Positions 43,803 to 53,693 of a DNA stretch of 64,000 nucleotides are shown piece by piece (the stretch's first letter is position 1; the number at the start of each line of letters is the position of its first letter). The stretch comes from an uncultured Carboxylicivirga sp. (GTDB lineage: Bacteria; Bacteroidota; Bacteroidia; Bacteroidales; Marinilabiliaceae), in contig NZ_OY771430.1 of assembly GCF_963674565.1 (NCBI RefSeq), positions 3,782,001-3,846,000 of the forward strand, written 5' to 3'. The notes below the pieces were generated by a model that worked only from the letters and a program-made list of their open reading frames with translations, was not told where the DNA came from and searched no databases. The translations under genes were made by a program, and so were the position numbers.

Positions 43803-44258
43803 ATGGATACTTTAAGTTTCAAAACACTTTCAGTCACTAAATCTACTATCAACAAAGAGTGGGTAGTTGTTGATGCAACAGACATGGTGGTTGGTCGTTT
43901 GGCAACAAAAGTTGCTAAATTGTTAAGAGGTAAGTATAAGCCAAATTATACTCCTCATATGGACTGTGGAGATAACGTGATTATCTTGAATGCAGACAAA
44001 GTAAAATTGACTGGTAACAAATGGAACCAGCGTATATTCTTTTACCATAGTGGTTACCCAGGTGGACAAACAGAAGTTACTCCAGCGCAGTTATTCGCTA
44101 AAAAACCTGAAAGATTAGTAGAAAGAGCGATTAAAGGTATGCTACCTAAAAATCGTCTTGGACGTCAGTGTTTCAGAAATCTGTATGTATATGCTGGCAA
44201 CGAGCACAAGCAAGAAGCTCAGCAGCCTAAAGTAATCGATATTAACACTCTTAAATAA
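43803..44258 (+). CDS. rplM: 50S ribosomal protein L13
   Basis: The 151-residue protein contains the L13 hallmarks: WVVVDATDMVVGRLATKVAKLLRGK near residues 20-43, DNVIILNADKVKLTG near 58 and the signature KMLPKNRLGRQ-like segment near 116-123. It is the first gene of a translation operon, 5 bp before rpsI. Confidence 0.97.
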   Translation: MDTLSFKTLSVTKSTINKEWVVVDATDMVVGRLATKVAKLLRGKYKPNYTPHMDCGDNVIILNADKVKLTGNKWNQRIFFYHSGYPGGQTEVTPAQLFAKKPERLVERAIKGMLPKNRLGRQCFRNLYVYAGNEHKQEAQQPKVIDINTLK

Positions 44259-44263
44259 GCAAT

Positions 44264-44650
44264 ATGGAAGTGATTAATGCTATTGGTAGAAGAAAAGAGG
44301 CAGTTGCTCGTATTTACATGAGCGAAGGAAAAGGTCAAATCACGATTAACAAGCGTGACTTGTCTAACTACTTCCCAGCTGCTACATTACAATACATTGT
44401 AAAACAACCTTTGAATGTTATCGGTGTTGCTGATAACTACGACATCAAAATTAACCTTTATGGTGGTGGTGTAAAAGGTCAGGCGGAAGCAGTGCGTTTA
44501 GCTATTGCCCGCGCACTTGTGAAAATTGACGCAGATAATAAACCTGCTTTGAAAGCTGAAGGTTTCATGACTCGCGACTCTCGTGTTGTTGAGCGTAAGA
44601 AGCCAGGTCAACCAAAAGCACGTAAGAGATTCCAGTTCTCTAAACGTTAA
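44264..44650 (+). CDS. rpsI: 30S ribosomal protein S9
   Basis: The 128-residue protein shows GRRKEAVARIYM at the start, the GGGVKGQAEAVRLAIARAL block near residue 67 and the terminal KKPGQPKARKRFQFSKR tail, the conserved S9 end that reaches the decoding site. It is immediately downstream of rplM. Confidence 0.97.
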   Translation: MEVINAIGRRKEAVARIYMSEGKGQITINKRDLSNYFPAATLQYIVKQPLNVIGVADNYDIKINLYGGGVKGQAEAVRLAIARALVKIDADNKPALKAEGFMTRDSRVVERKKPGQPKARKRFQFSKR

Positions 44651-44758
44651 TATTTATCAGGTGTGTTTAGTATCTAAATCTTTAAGACTACTCTTTATTT
44701 TGAGGAACTACTTAAGGATTGATTTAAACAGAAAGTAAACAACTTTAAAAAAATTAAA

Positions 44759-45580
44759 ATGCCTAGAGTTAATTTCGAGGAATTATTGAATGCCGGAGTA
44801 CACTTCGGTCACCTTAAGAGAAAGTGGAACCCAGCCATGGCTCCATACATTTTCATGGAGCGTAATGGAATTCACATTCTTGACTTACACAAAACAGCTG
44901 TTAAAATCGATGAAGCTGCCGATGCACTTAAACAGATTGCAAAATCAGGTCGGAAAGTGTTATTCGTAGCTACAAAGAAACAAGCGAAAGAAATCATTGC
45001 TGATAAAGTTGGCAGTGTAAACATGCCTTACGTGGTTGAAAGATGGCCAGGTGGTATGTTAACCAACTTCCCCACTATCCGTAAAGCAGTGAAAAAAATG
45101 ACTTCTATTGATAAGTTGATGGCTGATCAGTCATGGAAAAACTTATCAAAACGTGAAAGACTTCAAATTACACGTCAGCGTGCAAAGTTGGAAAAAACTT
45201 TGGGTTCAATCTCTGATTTGACTCGTCTTCCAGCTGCAATGTTCGTTATTGATGTAATGAAAGAACACATTGCGGTAAAAGAAGCTATTCGCTTGAACAT
45301 CCCTGTTTTCGGAATCGTTGATACCAACTCGGATCCATCAAATATCGACTTTGTTATTCCTGCAAATGATGATGCTACAAAGTCAATCGAATTGATTACC
45401 GATGTAATGGTAAAAGCTATGCAGGAAGGATTGAGTGAACGTAAGGCTGAGAAAGATAGCGATGGTTCTAAAGAAAAAAGAGCTACTCGTAGCAAAAAAG
45501 CAGAACCTGCAAAGGCAAAAGCTAAAAAAGAAGATGATGTAGTTGAAGAAGCTTCTGAAGAAGAAACTACTCAAGATTAA
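44759..45580 (+). CDS. rpsB: 30S ribosomal protein S2
   Basis: The 273-residue protein carries the S2 signatures LLNAGVHFGHLKRKWNPAMAPYIF near residue 8 and PVFGIVDTNSDPSNIDFVIPANDDA near 181. Its C-terminal tail (about residues 225-273) is a low-complexity Lys/Glu extension common in Bacteroidota S2. It begins 108 bp after rpsI and is followed by tsf. Confidence 0.97.
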   Translation: MPRVNFEELLNAGVHFGHLKRKWNPAMAPYIFMERNGIHILDLHKTAVKIDEAADALKQIAKSGRKVLFVATKKQAKEIIADKVGSVNMPYVVERWPGGMLTNFPTIRKAVKKMTSIDKLMADQSWKNLSKRERLQITRQRAKLEKTLGSISDLTRLPAAMFVIDVMKEHIAVKEAIRLNIPVFGIVDTNSDPSNIDFVIPANDDATKSIELITDVMVKAMQEGLSERKAEKDSDGSKEKRATRSKKAEPAKAKAKKEDDVVEEASEEETTQD

Positions 45581-45612
45581 TTTGATTTTTAACTTTTTAA
45601 AAAGAAAATATC

Positions 45613-46440
45613 ATGGCTATCACTGCTGCTGACGTAAGCAAACTTAGAAAGGCTACCGGAGCCGGTATGATGGATTGTAAAAAAGCTTTAACTGAAGCCG
45701 AAGGTGATTTCGAAAAAGCTGTTGAAATCATCCGTAAAAAAGGTCAGGCTATTGCTAGCAAACGTGCCGACAGAGATGCAACCGAAGGTGTTGTATTATC
45801 AAAAGTAACTGAAGATGGTAAGAATGGTGCAATCATTGTATTGAACTGTGAAACTGACTTCGTTGCTAAAAACGAGAGTTTTGTTGCATTTGCTACTTCA
45901 ATCCTTGATGCTGCCATTGCTGCTGGTGCTACTGACATCGAAGCTGTTAAAGCTTTAGACTTAGACGGTCGTCCTGTTCAGGAGCTAATTACAGAGCAAA
46001 CTGGTGTAATTGGTGAAAAAATTGATCTTTCAGCTTTTGACACTGTTGCTGCTGAATCTGTAGTTGCATACATCCACCCAGGTAACAAATTAGCTACCTT
46101 AGTTGGTTTCAACCAGGCTGGTTTCGATGTACAGGTAGGTAGAGACGTTGCAATGCAAGCTGCTGCTATGGCTCCAGTTGCATTGGATGAAAACAGCGTT
46201 CCTGCTGATGTAAAAGAAAAAGAATTGGAAATCGGTAAGGAAATGGCTCGTAACGAAGGTAAGCCAGAAGCTATGTTGGAAAAAATTGCAATGGGTCGTT
46301 TATCTAAGTTCTTCAAAGAAAGCACTTTGTTAAACCAGGCTTTTGTAAAAGACAACAAACTTTCTATCAAGCAATATCTTGATGGTGCAAGCAAAGGCTT
46401 AACTGCAGTTGATTTCAAACGTTTTTCATTAGACGCTTAA
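45613..46440 (+). CDS. tsf: Translation elongation factor Ts
   Basis: The 275-residue GDP-exchange factor for EF-Tu starts with the UBA-like domain (LRKATGAGMMDCKKALTEAEGD, residues 11-32, the family signature) followed by the core with VLNCETDFVAKNESFVAFA near residue 76. Full length; 32 bp after rpsB, then a strong terminator. Confidence 0.97.
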   Translation: MAITAADVSKLRKATGAGMMDCKKALTEAEGDFEKAVEIIRKKGQAIASKRADRDATEGVVLSKVTEDGKNGAIIVLNCETDFVAKNESFVAFATSILDAAIAAGATDIEAVKALDLDGRPVQELITEQTGVIGEKIDLSAFDTVAAESVVAYIHPGNKLATLVGFNQAGFDVQVGRDVAMQAAAMAPVALDENSVPADVKEKELEIGKEMARNEGKPEAMLEKIAMGRLSKFFKESTLLNQAFVKDNKLSIKQYLDGASKGLTAVDFKRFSLDA

Positions 46441-46461
46441 GAAATAAATTAGCATAGATAA

Positions 46462-46489
46462 AAAGGGAGCCGATTGGCTCCCTTTTTTT
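46462..46489 (+). terminator. Rho-independent terminator after tsf
   Basis: AAAGGGAGCC (46462-46471) pairs with GGCTCCCTTT (46476-46485) and runs into a T stretch. It closes the rplM-rpsI-rpsB-tsf operon. Confidence 0.92.
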
Positions 46490-46527
46490 GTTCGTTTATT
46501 ACTTTAAAAAACTTAAACCCGACTAAT

Positions 46528-46896
46528 ATGAAGAACAAAAATTTAATCATTGTTATAATATTCTTTCTATTCGCTCTAATAGCATTGGCAATTTCTCTGA
46601 TCATAGGCAATAAAACCTTCCAATCTTTTGCTATAGGCACATCATGTACGTCAATAGGTTTACTTATCGGAACTTTAATACGAGAAAAGATTAAAATAAT
46701 AAACGAAAAAAAATTCAAAACAGACTTGATTATATACCTGCCTTCTGCGTTAATTGGCTCTTTTATTATGGCTGCTCTAATTCAGAATAATGATTACAAA
46801 ATAATCAGTGTTCTTTCATTTAATATTCTAATGCTTCTGGTTTTTATTTTTAGAAACATTACGAATATTGAGCCCCAGAAAGATTCTGATGTTTAA
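46528..46896 (+). CDS. Small four-helix membrane protein, unknown
   Basis: The 122-residue protein starts at the Met before KNKNLIIVIIFFLF and has about four hydrophobic segments (residues 5-25, 30-48, 64-82 and 87-104), separated by a basic loop (REKIKIINEKKFKTD). No family was recognised. It is inserted between the tsf terminator and the pyrH promoter, and is rather AT-rich, so it may be a recent arrival. Confidence 0.6.
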   Translation: MKNKNLIIVIIFFLFALIALAISLIIGNKTFQSFAIGTSCTSIGLLIGTLIREKIKIINEKKFKTDLIIYLPSALIGSFIMAALIQNNDYKIISVLSFNILMLLVFIFRNITNIEPQKDSDV

Positions 46897-46948
46897 CTAT
46901 ATGAAACATGCATTTTACTCACCGAGATATGCATAAAAAGCACTTCAT

Positions 46949-46979
46949 TTGTAATCAAATTTTAATCTTGATACTTTTG
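46949..46979 (+). promoter_or_regulatory. pyrH promoter (-33 TTG, 20 bp, -7 TACTTTTG)
   Basis: TTG (46949-46951), 20-bp spacer, perfect TAnnTTTG at 46972-46979. The pyrH start codon is 25 bp downstream. Confidence 0.75.
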
Positions 46980-47004
46980 TCTTGATATCTGATATTTTAA
47001 AGAA

Positions 47005-47712
47005 ATGAAATTTAAACGAATCCTTCTAAAGCTTAGTGGCGAATCGCTAATGGGCGAACAAGGTTACGGAATTGACCCTGACCGATTAAACGATTATGCA
47101 GAGCAAATAAAAGAAGCAACCGAATTGGGCGTGCAAGTTGGCATCGTAATTGGCGGTGGAAATATATTCCGTGGATTAGCTGGCGCATCAAAAGGTTTTG
47201 ATCGTTATAAAGGCGACCAAATGGGTATGTTGGCTACAGTTATTAACGGCTTGGCTCTTCAATCAGCATTAATTGGAATGGGTGTTAAAGCACGCCTATT
47301 ATCTGCCATTCGCATGGAACCGGTTGGAGAATATTACGATAAACCTAAGGCTGTTGCAGCGCTTGAGAACGGAGAGGTGGTTATATTGGTTGGCGGCACA
47401 GGTAATCCATATTTTACTACCGACACTGGCTCCTCACTTCGTGGTATCGAAATTGAAGCTGACGTGATGTTAAAAGGTACCCGTGTTGATGGTATTTACA
47501 CTGCTGACCCGGAAAAAGATCCAAATGCCACTAAATTTGATGAAATTACTTTCGATGAGATCTATAATCGGGGATTGAAAATAATGGATTTAACAGCCAC
47601 CACAATGTGCAAAGAAAACAACCTTGCTATTGTTGTATTTGATATGGATACCAAAGGAAATCTGATCAAGGTTCTGAAAGGCGAAAATATTGGAACTTTG
47701 GTAAAAAACTAA
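47005..47712 (+). CDS. pyrH: UMP kinase
   Basis: The 235-residue enzyme phosphorylates UMP to UDP. The N-terminal KRILLKLSGESLMG loop, VIGGGNIFRGLAG near residue 50, GTGNPYFTTDTGSSLRGIEIEADVMLKGT near 132 and the DGIYTADPEKDP segment near 165 are typical of the amino-acid-kinase-fold UMP kinase. frr, its usual downstream partner, is not next to it; a terminator follows directly. Confidence 0.97.
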   Translation: MKFKRILLKLSGESLMGEQGYGIDPDRLNDYAEQIKEATELGVQVGIVIGGGNIFRGLAGASKGFDRYKGDQMGMLATVINGLALQSALIGMGVKARLLSAIRMEPVGEYYDKPKAVAALENGEVVILVGGTGNPYFTTDTGSSLRGIEIEADVMLKGTRVDGIYTADPEKDPNATKFDEITFDEIYNRGLKIMDLTATTMCKENNLAIVVFDMDTKGNLIKVLKGENIGTLVKN

Positions 47713-47719
47713 AATAAAA

Positions 47720-47747
47720 AAAGCACAGGATGAATATTCTGTGCTTT
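47720..47747. terminator. Bidirectional terminator between pyrH and the RDD gene
   Basis: AAAGCACAG (47720-47728) and CTGTGCTTT (47739-47747) form a 9-bp stem, flanked by an A run on the left and T-rich DNA on the right; it serves the convergent genes on both sides. Confidence 0.88.
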
Positions 47748-47754
47748 CTGGTTT

Positions 47755-48345
47755 TTATCTCTTGTTAATTTTCACAACCCGCGTATTTGACCACTTATCG
47801 TGCCATCCATTTTCTCCTAAAAAAGATAATGAATCAAATGGAACAAATCGACTAATAGATCGCACCAATGCTGTATTGATGCCAATATTATTACCTTCTT
47901 CATCTACGACTTTAGTTCCTGTAATTATTTTACCTAACGTTCGTCCTGTTGTTGCTTCAAATAATGTAAAATAAAACATCCCTATAAATAAATACAGAAA
48001 CCACGTGAACCAACTTTCTTCGAATAAGTAAAATGAATCGGGCGCTATAGCCATCAAAATAATAGCAAGTAAAACTCCTACAAAAAATGACAACACCTGT
48101 AGTACTACGAGGTCAATTAAGTAATTAGCAAACCTTATTCCTTTACTTGCTTCTTGATTATTCATCTGCTGCCTAATTTTATCCATCTCCATCTTATGTT
48201 TCAGATCAGGATCTTCATTATAATTAGTACAGGTTTCTACAAATTCGGCTTGTTCATCGATTAACCCACATATTATTCCTTTTGAAGCATCAAACTTTTG
48301 ATGACTGCAGGCTTTGCAATAAAGCAGTTGCTCTTGTCTGTTCAT
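47755..48345 (-). CDS. RDD family membrane protein with N-terminal Cys cluster
   Basis: The 196-residue protein starts at 48345 (MNRQEQLLYCKACSHQKFD). Cysteines at CKAC, ICGL and ETCTNY in the first 45 residues suggest a small zinc-binding domain. A coiled linker (about 50-68) leads to an RDD membrane domain with RFANYLIDLVVLQVLSF (the Arg-Asp pair) and GRTLGKIITGTKVVDEEG. RDD proteins are proposed ion or osmolyte transporters; the function here is unknown. Confidence 0.83.
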   Translation of the reverse strand: MNRQEQLLYCKACSHQKFDASKGIICGLIDEQAEFVETCTNYNEDPDLKHKMEMDKIRQQMNNQEASKGIRFANYLIDLVVLQVLSFFVGVLLAIILMAIAPDSFYLFEESWFTWFLYLFIGMFYFTLFEATTGRTLGKIITGTKVVDEEGNNIGINTALVRSISRFVPFDSLSFLGENGWHDKWSNTRVVKINKR

Positions 48346-48491
48346 AGATTTTAGTCTTGGATATATAGTCAATAAATTTAATTATTTTTCAATATCATCC
48401 TAATACTTTTTACTCTCCGATTTAACCAATAAGATAATTGTAGAAGGATAGATTAATAAACAGGACAGATAAAAATCATATAAGCTCAAAC

Positions 48492-48521
48492 AAAAACAGG
48501 ACAGCCAAATGTCTATCCTGC
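48492..48521 (-). terminator. Rho-independent terminator after the chemoreceptor gene
   Basis: On the minus strand CAGGATAG pairs with CTGTCCTG (one G-T pair), followed by a T-rich tract. Confidence 0.75.
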
Positions 48522-48544
48522 TCATAAATTGTATTTCTATTTAT

Positions 48545-50452
48545 TTAAACCGTGTAAGGTTCATATTCTTCTTCAACAACCTTTTCTGCAACCCTTACAT
48601 TTTGAACTCGAATATTCTTTTGATTGGTATCTTTATTTACAGTTTTATTGGCAACAGACCTTCCCGATTCTGTCTTTTCAACTTTAAAGAAATCAATTAA
48701 GTTCTTTAATTGTAATGATTGTGAACTTAACTCTTCGGCACTTCCTGCCAATTCTTCACTTCCTGCAGCATTTTGTTGGGTAACAATATTCAATTGGTGT
48801 AAAGCATTATTAATCTGGCTGGCTCCTTCACGCTGCTCCAAAGCAGCTGCAGCAACTTCTTTCATCAAAGAGTTTGATTCTTCAATTACCGGCAATACAC
48901 TGCTTAATTTTTCACTTGCCAAAATTGAAGATTCTCTGCTACTTTCAACCAACTTAATAATTTCAACAGCAGCTTGCTGACTTCTTTCTGCCAGCTTACG
49001 AACTTCACTGGCTACAACATTAAATCCGCGACCTTGATCTCCAGCTCTGGCAGCTACAACAGCTGCATTTAGTGCCAATATATTTGTTTGCATTGCAATC
49101 TCATTAATAATGGCAACTTTATTGGCAATAATTTTATTGGCTTCCATCGCAGTTTTTGATTTCTCTTCTGCATCAACAAGACTGCTATAAGCCAATTCAG
49201 ATTTTTCAGCACTTACTTTTGCATTGTTGTTGCTTTGCTGAATATTTGCCAACATTTCTTCCATAGTTGTTGAAACTTCTTCCAACGATGCAGCCTGTTC
49301 ACTAGAACCCTGAGATAATTCCTGTGATGCAGTATTAACCTGTTCGCTTGCTACTGACAGTTGCTCAGAACCACCTTTAATTTCACCTACTACCTCACGT
49401 AGTTTATTATTCATTGTTAACATGGCACCATTGAGCTTAGCAAGTTCATCCTTACCCTTAGTATTTACATTATGATACAATTCTCCTTTTGACAAAAAAT
49501 TGGCAAGATTAAGGCTTTCATTCAATGGTCGGGTAATACTTATAGATGAGTATCGGGATACAATGGTTCCTAAGATAATTGCCAAAATTAGTACGATTAA
49601 CGATCTTGCTTCAGATGTTTTCATTACGATTTCCTGCTCCTCAATATGACTGTTAACCAGATTGTCAATCAATTCTGCAACTTTGGCACCACTAGCCTGC
49701 ATTGTTTTCATTTCTTTTTTCTGCTCTAACAATGCCTCTTTATATTCTATAAATGATAACTGGTATTTACGGTAGCCTTCTTTTAACTTATTAAGTGATA
49801 ATGAAGTATTCGAATTTCCACTATATCGTTTAATGGCCTTTTCAACAACCTGATTACATTTTTGAATGCCGTTCTCAATCTGATTGACTGCATCGATATT
49901 TAATTCACCCGTACTATCTGATTCATTTGCAAGAAATTGCCAGGCGTATATTCGTAACAGACTATGAGCATTTAATAATTGAATGGAAAGACTTCCTAGA
50001 TTATTCAGGCTACCATTATTGGTTAATAATTCTCCGAGTTTCACTCCTTCCTCCGACCATTTTAACCGTGTATTCTCTTTTTGATTTTCGAGTTGAGAAA
50101 AATTACTAAAACCATCTTTGTAATCTTCAACATTAAGTTTTAAATCACCTAATTCATCTTTCTCATCTTCATTATTAGTTAGCAAATTGGTAACTTCATC
50201 CATTGCCCCTTGAAGTAATAATGAACATTCTTCGGCGATTTGAGAATCATTAAACTTTATATAATACATTACCTTTAATCGAATAGTCTGTAGATTCTTC
50301 TCGACTAATTTCAACTCACCAACCTCACTTACTATTTCATTGGTTTGCTTTAATGAAAAATGATTAATTAACCCCACTAAAGCAACAAAAAAAAGTAACA
50401 CCGAACCTGCTAATGCTAACCGAGTTCTAATAGATAAATTTCTTAATTTCAT
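48545..50452 (-). CDS. Methyl-accepting chemotaxis protein
   Basis: The 635-residue receptor has a first membrane helix (residues 11-31), a helical periplasmic sensor region (about 32-280, four-helix-bundle like), a second membrane helix (283-300), a HAMP domain (about 301-355) and a long signalling coiled coil. The tip (residues 457-490: NILALNAAVVAARAGDQGRG and on) has Val466 and Asp472 where most receptors have Glu. No cheA, cheW or other chemotaxis gene is near, so it is an orphan and may act in another output pathway. A -7 element lies at 50573-50580. Confidence 0.9.
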   Translation of the reverse strand: MKLRNLSIRTRLALAGSVLLFFVALVGLINHFSLKQTNEIVSEVGELKLVEKNLQTIRLKVMYYIKFNDSQIAEECSLLLQGAMDEVTNLLTNNEDEKDELGDLKLNVEDYKDGFSNFSQLENQKENTRLKWSEEGVKLGELLTNNGSLNNLGSLSIQLLNAHSLLRIYAWQFLANESDSTGELNIDAVNQIENGIQKCNQVVEKAIKRYSGNSNTSLSLNKLKEGYRKYQLSFIEYKEALLEQKKEMKTMQASGAKVAELIDNLVNSHIEEQEIVMKTSEARSLIVLILAIILGTIVSRYSSISITRPLNESLNLANFLSKGELYHNVNTKGKDELAKLNGAMLTMNNKLREVVGEIKGGSEQLSVASEQVNTASQELSQGSSEQAASLEEVSTTMEEMLANIQQSNNNAKVSAEKSELAYSSLVDAEEKSKTAMEANKIIANKVAIINEIAMQTNILALNAAVVAARAGDQGRGFNVVASEVRKLAERSQQAAVEIIKLVESSRESSILASEKLSSVLPVIEESNSLMKEVAAAALEQREGASQINNALHQLNIVTQQNAAGSEELAGSAEELSSQSLQLKNLIDFFKVEKTESGRSVANKTVNKDTNQKNIRVQNVRVAEKVVEEEYEPYTV

Positions 50453-50572
50453 AACAAAAAAATGTGTGTGTGCATCCTACAGTCATATTTTACAATAATG
50501 ACTTTTTTCTTTCCATAAATTATTCACAGATTATTGCGCCGGAGTGTTATTCTTGATGAAGATTAACAGAAG

Positions 50573-50580
50573 CAAATATA
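50573..50580 (-). promoter_or_regulatory. -7 element of the chemoreceptor gene
   Basis: On the minus strand TATATTTG, a full match to TAnnTTTG, lies about 120 bp before the start codon. No clear -33 element was found. The rest of 50453-50729 is AT-rich non-coding sequence without an obvious feature. Confidence 0.45.
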
Positions 50581-50729
50581 ATGCTTTGTGTTTTAATTAC
50601 ACATTTATTGAAATCCACATCAAACAGTTGACTAAATGATATTTAAATACATTCAAGTTTTTAAACTACTTAAATTCTTACATCAAACAATTGAATTATT
50701 TGATTAAATATTCGGTAATTATGTACCTA

Positions 50730-53567
50730 TTAATTAGATCCTTCAATTCCAATAACACAAACTAATTTATCGTTTTTAACGATACCTTTTGGGTATATAC
50801 GCTGACAATAGATAACGTATATACCTGGTTTTAAATGACTATGCTCTTCATCAAGTCCGTCCCATAAAAAATAACCTTTAGTGCGTAACAGCAGGTTGTT
50901 TACAAGGTATCTAACTTCATATCCCGTACTATCAAAAATCCTGATATTAATGGTTACATCTGTCTCAGTATTATTATACCGGATGATCAATTGATCTTTC
51001 AGCCCATCATTATTGGGTGTAAAAACATCGTAATCCAGATAAATTGATTTATCATCATCCTGCATTTCTATTGTTTGAGAATTTAAATAACCCGGTGTTG
51101 CTAATACATCTGACGCTGCAGTATGCCAATTTTGAATGTCATTGGTTGGTTGATCAATAGACAACCTCTCTAAAGAGAGACCTTCCGGATCACGAATCAA
51201 ATCAAAATGCATATCATCTTTATACTCTAAATAATCAATTACATTTCCAGCCTGATTGCATATTATCACTGCACCTTCGTCATCGGGTAATGAAGGAATT
51301 TTTGTATTTAGAAAGGTTGAATGATTTTCAGAACGATACTGACTCAACACAATCAAGCTATCTTCACTAAGCAAAAGATAATCACCTGGAAATATCATTC
51401 TATTTTTGTCTGTTAACGGGTATAACTTAGTAATTGTCTTATCATCATCCCAATTTCCAAGATATACATCATTAAGATTAATAACCTTGTTTGAACGATT
51501 CACTAACTCAATAAAATCAACACCATCTGGTCTGGGATTAAATAATACTTCATTAACTATGACATCGCCAGAAACCAATGAATCCGGTCCAGCAAAGCGA
51601 ATAGGAAAATCAGTGGTAAAAACATTACCTGCCCAATCCATTATCTGATTAAATGCAATTGAGTATACTTTATTAATCTCCGGTTGGGAATTCATTGTAA
51701 TATCAACATAAGATAAAAATACAGAATCAATAGATAATCCAGAATTTTCTAATTCAGGCAAAATTTCAAAACTCCATTCATTATTAAGTAAGTCCATTAC
51801 CTCACAAAAATGAATTCTTAGCGTTGAATCATTATATAGTTCACTATAAACAAACCATGGAGATTCAAAATCAGGATTATTGACGAATACAGAATTTTCA
51901 TATAATGGAGTACCGCCAGTATAATCAACACTCCATTTCCAATTTTCAGGCCGGCCCGACATATTATTTACATCCAATCGTTCAACTGACCATCCACCTT
52001 CTTCTTTAAATCCCTCACCATAAATCTGTTTCGGATTGTATTTAAAAGCATCAATAACTTCTGATCGCTCATTTTTTACCACTAAACCAAAACCGGAATT
52101 GTTTAATGTTTGCCACTTATCTATAGCAACTAGTGAGCCTTGCCAAAAATCCAATGAACCAGAAGGCACAAGTAATATATATGAACCTGCTTTAATAAGA
52201 CTATCCGGCAATTCAAAAGATTTATCATTGACAAATACTTTCCAATCTTTTAATGACAAATCAAATTCTGAACGGTTATACAACTCAATATATTCATTCT
52301 CGGGAAGAGCAACTGTCGGAGAAGGATCAACCATTACTTCACTTATTACAACATCAAACCGGGTAGGATGATAATACCAAATGTTTTGTTGAAAGCTTTT
52401 CAAAGTATCCCCTGTAATATCTGTTAATCCATTTAGTTTAAGTTGATATATTATTCCTTCTTCCAATGGAGCATTTAGTTTTAATTGATTAATCAAACCT
52501 TCAATTGAAGATGACACTTCAAAATCTTCCAGCACTTGATTATCCAACAAAAGATTGGCCTTTATCCAGCTATCAACATTAATTGCTTTTGAAAATTCAA
52601 ACTGCATTAAATCTGTGGTTATCAAATGAACATCATTTATCCTCACCCTATGATAACTGACGATAAGTTCTGTGGACATAATATTACCAGATAGATCTTC
52701 CAATTGAGACAAAACCAAAATATCATCTTCTACATCTTCCAAAGCCGGATTAAAATACAACTCTACCATTTTGGATGCTTCATCGTAAAATATTTCTGAT
52801 GCAGTTCTTTCTAACTTTGTCAAATAAAAACTACCTGCATTAAAAGAATTAATATTAAGAGACTCATTAAAAATGATGCGAATTGTTTCTCCATTAACAA
52901 CCTCGTAACCTATTACTTTTGGCGCATGCACATCTGTATAAGGTTCACCTTCGATATGAATGTCATCAAAAAAGAATTTCTGTGCCCTGGTAACGGTATA
53001 ATTACAAAGTATACCAAACCATGAAGATTGCATTTCAATGATTCCTTCAGCCTGACCAACACCATTAAATCCACTCCCTGCGTCATATTCCAAAATGAAC
53101 TCATTCCCCTCTCTTTTTACCCCAACAATCAATTCATTTGAACTCGCACTTAGTAATCCATCCTCACCTTGAATTATTATTCTTTCTTCTCCATTTGTAA
53201 TGATTCCTAATTCAAGGCGGTCGTTATTTTTTCCAATATCACAAAATACGGCATTTGTAATATTTGCCGGATCGGGATTATCCATTGCCAGAAATACTCT
53301 TGCATAATTTGAACCGGAAGGACTAAACTCGTATCTTACTATAAAAATCCAGGTAGCCTGTTCGATAATATCAGAACTTGTATAAAGGAAAGATGAACCA
53401 GCTGCAGTTGCATTTAATTGCAACTGAAAATCAGAATTAACAATAAAGCTATCAACTTGACCAAACCATTGAGGATTGTTAAAGATTTCACCATCAGAAA
53501 ACGTTTCGTTTAATTGTGCGCATAGAACTGATGGCCAAACGATAAAAAGCAAGAAAAAGCGTTTCAT
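50730..53567 (-). CDS. Large exported lamin-tail-domain protein with gliding-type C-terminus
   Basis: The 945-residue protein starts at 53567 with a signal peptide (MKRFFLLFIVWPSVLCAQ). The first 200 residues resemble a jelly-roll (LamG-like) domain; Ig-like repeats follow; two lamin-tail domains are seen around VISEVMVDPSP...EYIELYNRSEFDL and DVIVNEVLFNPRP...DFIELVNRSNKVI. The end contains YDVFTPNNDGLKDQLIIRY and IRIFDSTGYEV, a FlgD/CHU_C-like Ig domain that in Bacteroidota often carries the type IX secretion signal. It is therefore probably a cell-surface protein; its binding target is unknown. Divergent from asd. Confidence 0.82.
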   Translation of the reverse strand: MKRFFLLFIVWPSVLCAQLNETFSDGEIFNNPQWFGQVDSFIVNSDFQLQLNATAAGSSFLYTSSDIIEQATWIFIVRYEFSPSGSNYARVFLAMDNPDPANITNAVFCDIGKNNDRLELGIITNGEERIIIQGEDGLLSASSNELIVGVKREGNEFILEYDAGSGFNGVGQAEGIIEMQSSWFGILCNYTVTRAQKFFFDDIHIEGEPYTDVHAPKVIGYEVVNGETIRIIFNESLNINSFNAGSFYLTKLERTASEIFYDEASKMVELYFNPALEDVEDDILVLSQLEDLSGNIMSTELIVSYHRVRINDVHLITTDLMQFEFSKAINVDSWIKANLLLDNQVLEDFEVSSSIEGLINQLKLNAPLEEGIIYQLKLNGLTDITGDTLKSFQQNIWYYHPTRFDVVISEVMVDPSPTVALPENEYIELYNRSEFDLSLKDWKVFVNDKSFELPDSLIKAGSYILLVPSGSLDFWQGSLVAIDKWQTLNNSGFGLVVKNERSEVIDAFKYNPKQIYGEGFKEEGGWSVERLDVNNMSGRPENWKWSVDYTGGTPLYENSVFVNNPDFESPWFVYSELYNDSTLRIHFCEVMDLLNNEWSFEILPELENSGLSIDSVFLSYVDITMNSQPEINKVYSIAFNQIMDWAGNVFTTDFPIRFAGPDSLVSGDVIVNEVLFNPRPDGVDFIELVNRSNKVINLNDVYLGNWDDDKTITKLYPLTDKNRMIFPGDYLLLSEDSLIVLSQYRSENHSTFLNTKIPSLPDDEGAVIICNQAGNVIDYLEYKDDMHFDLIRDPEGLSLERLSIDQPTNDIQNWHTAASDVLATPGYLNSQTIEMQDDDKSIYLDYDVFTPNNDGLKDQLIIRYNNTETDVTINIRIFDSTGYEVRYLVNNLLLRTKGYFLWDGLDEEHSHLKPGIYVIYCQRIYPKGIVKNDKLVCVIGIEGSN

Positions 53568-53594
53568 AGGGTGACGGTTTAAAACAAATATTTC

Positions 53595-53602
53595 TATTTT
53601 TG
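53595..53602 (+). promoter_or_regulatory. -7 element of asd
   Basis: TATTTTTG on the plus strand fully matches TAnnTTTG. It lies 92 bp before the asd start codon. A weaker minus-strand match (53591-53584) for the divergent lamin-tail gene lies back-to-back with it. Confidence 0.5.
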
Positions 53603-53693
53603 CACTATTAGGTAAGCAATTAAGCAACCACCAACAACACATTAAAATAAAGCTTATACTCACCTAATTAAATATAATTAAAATTTTACAACA

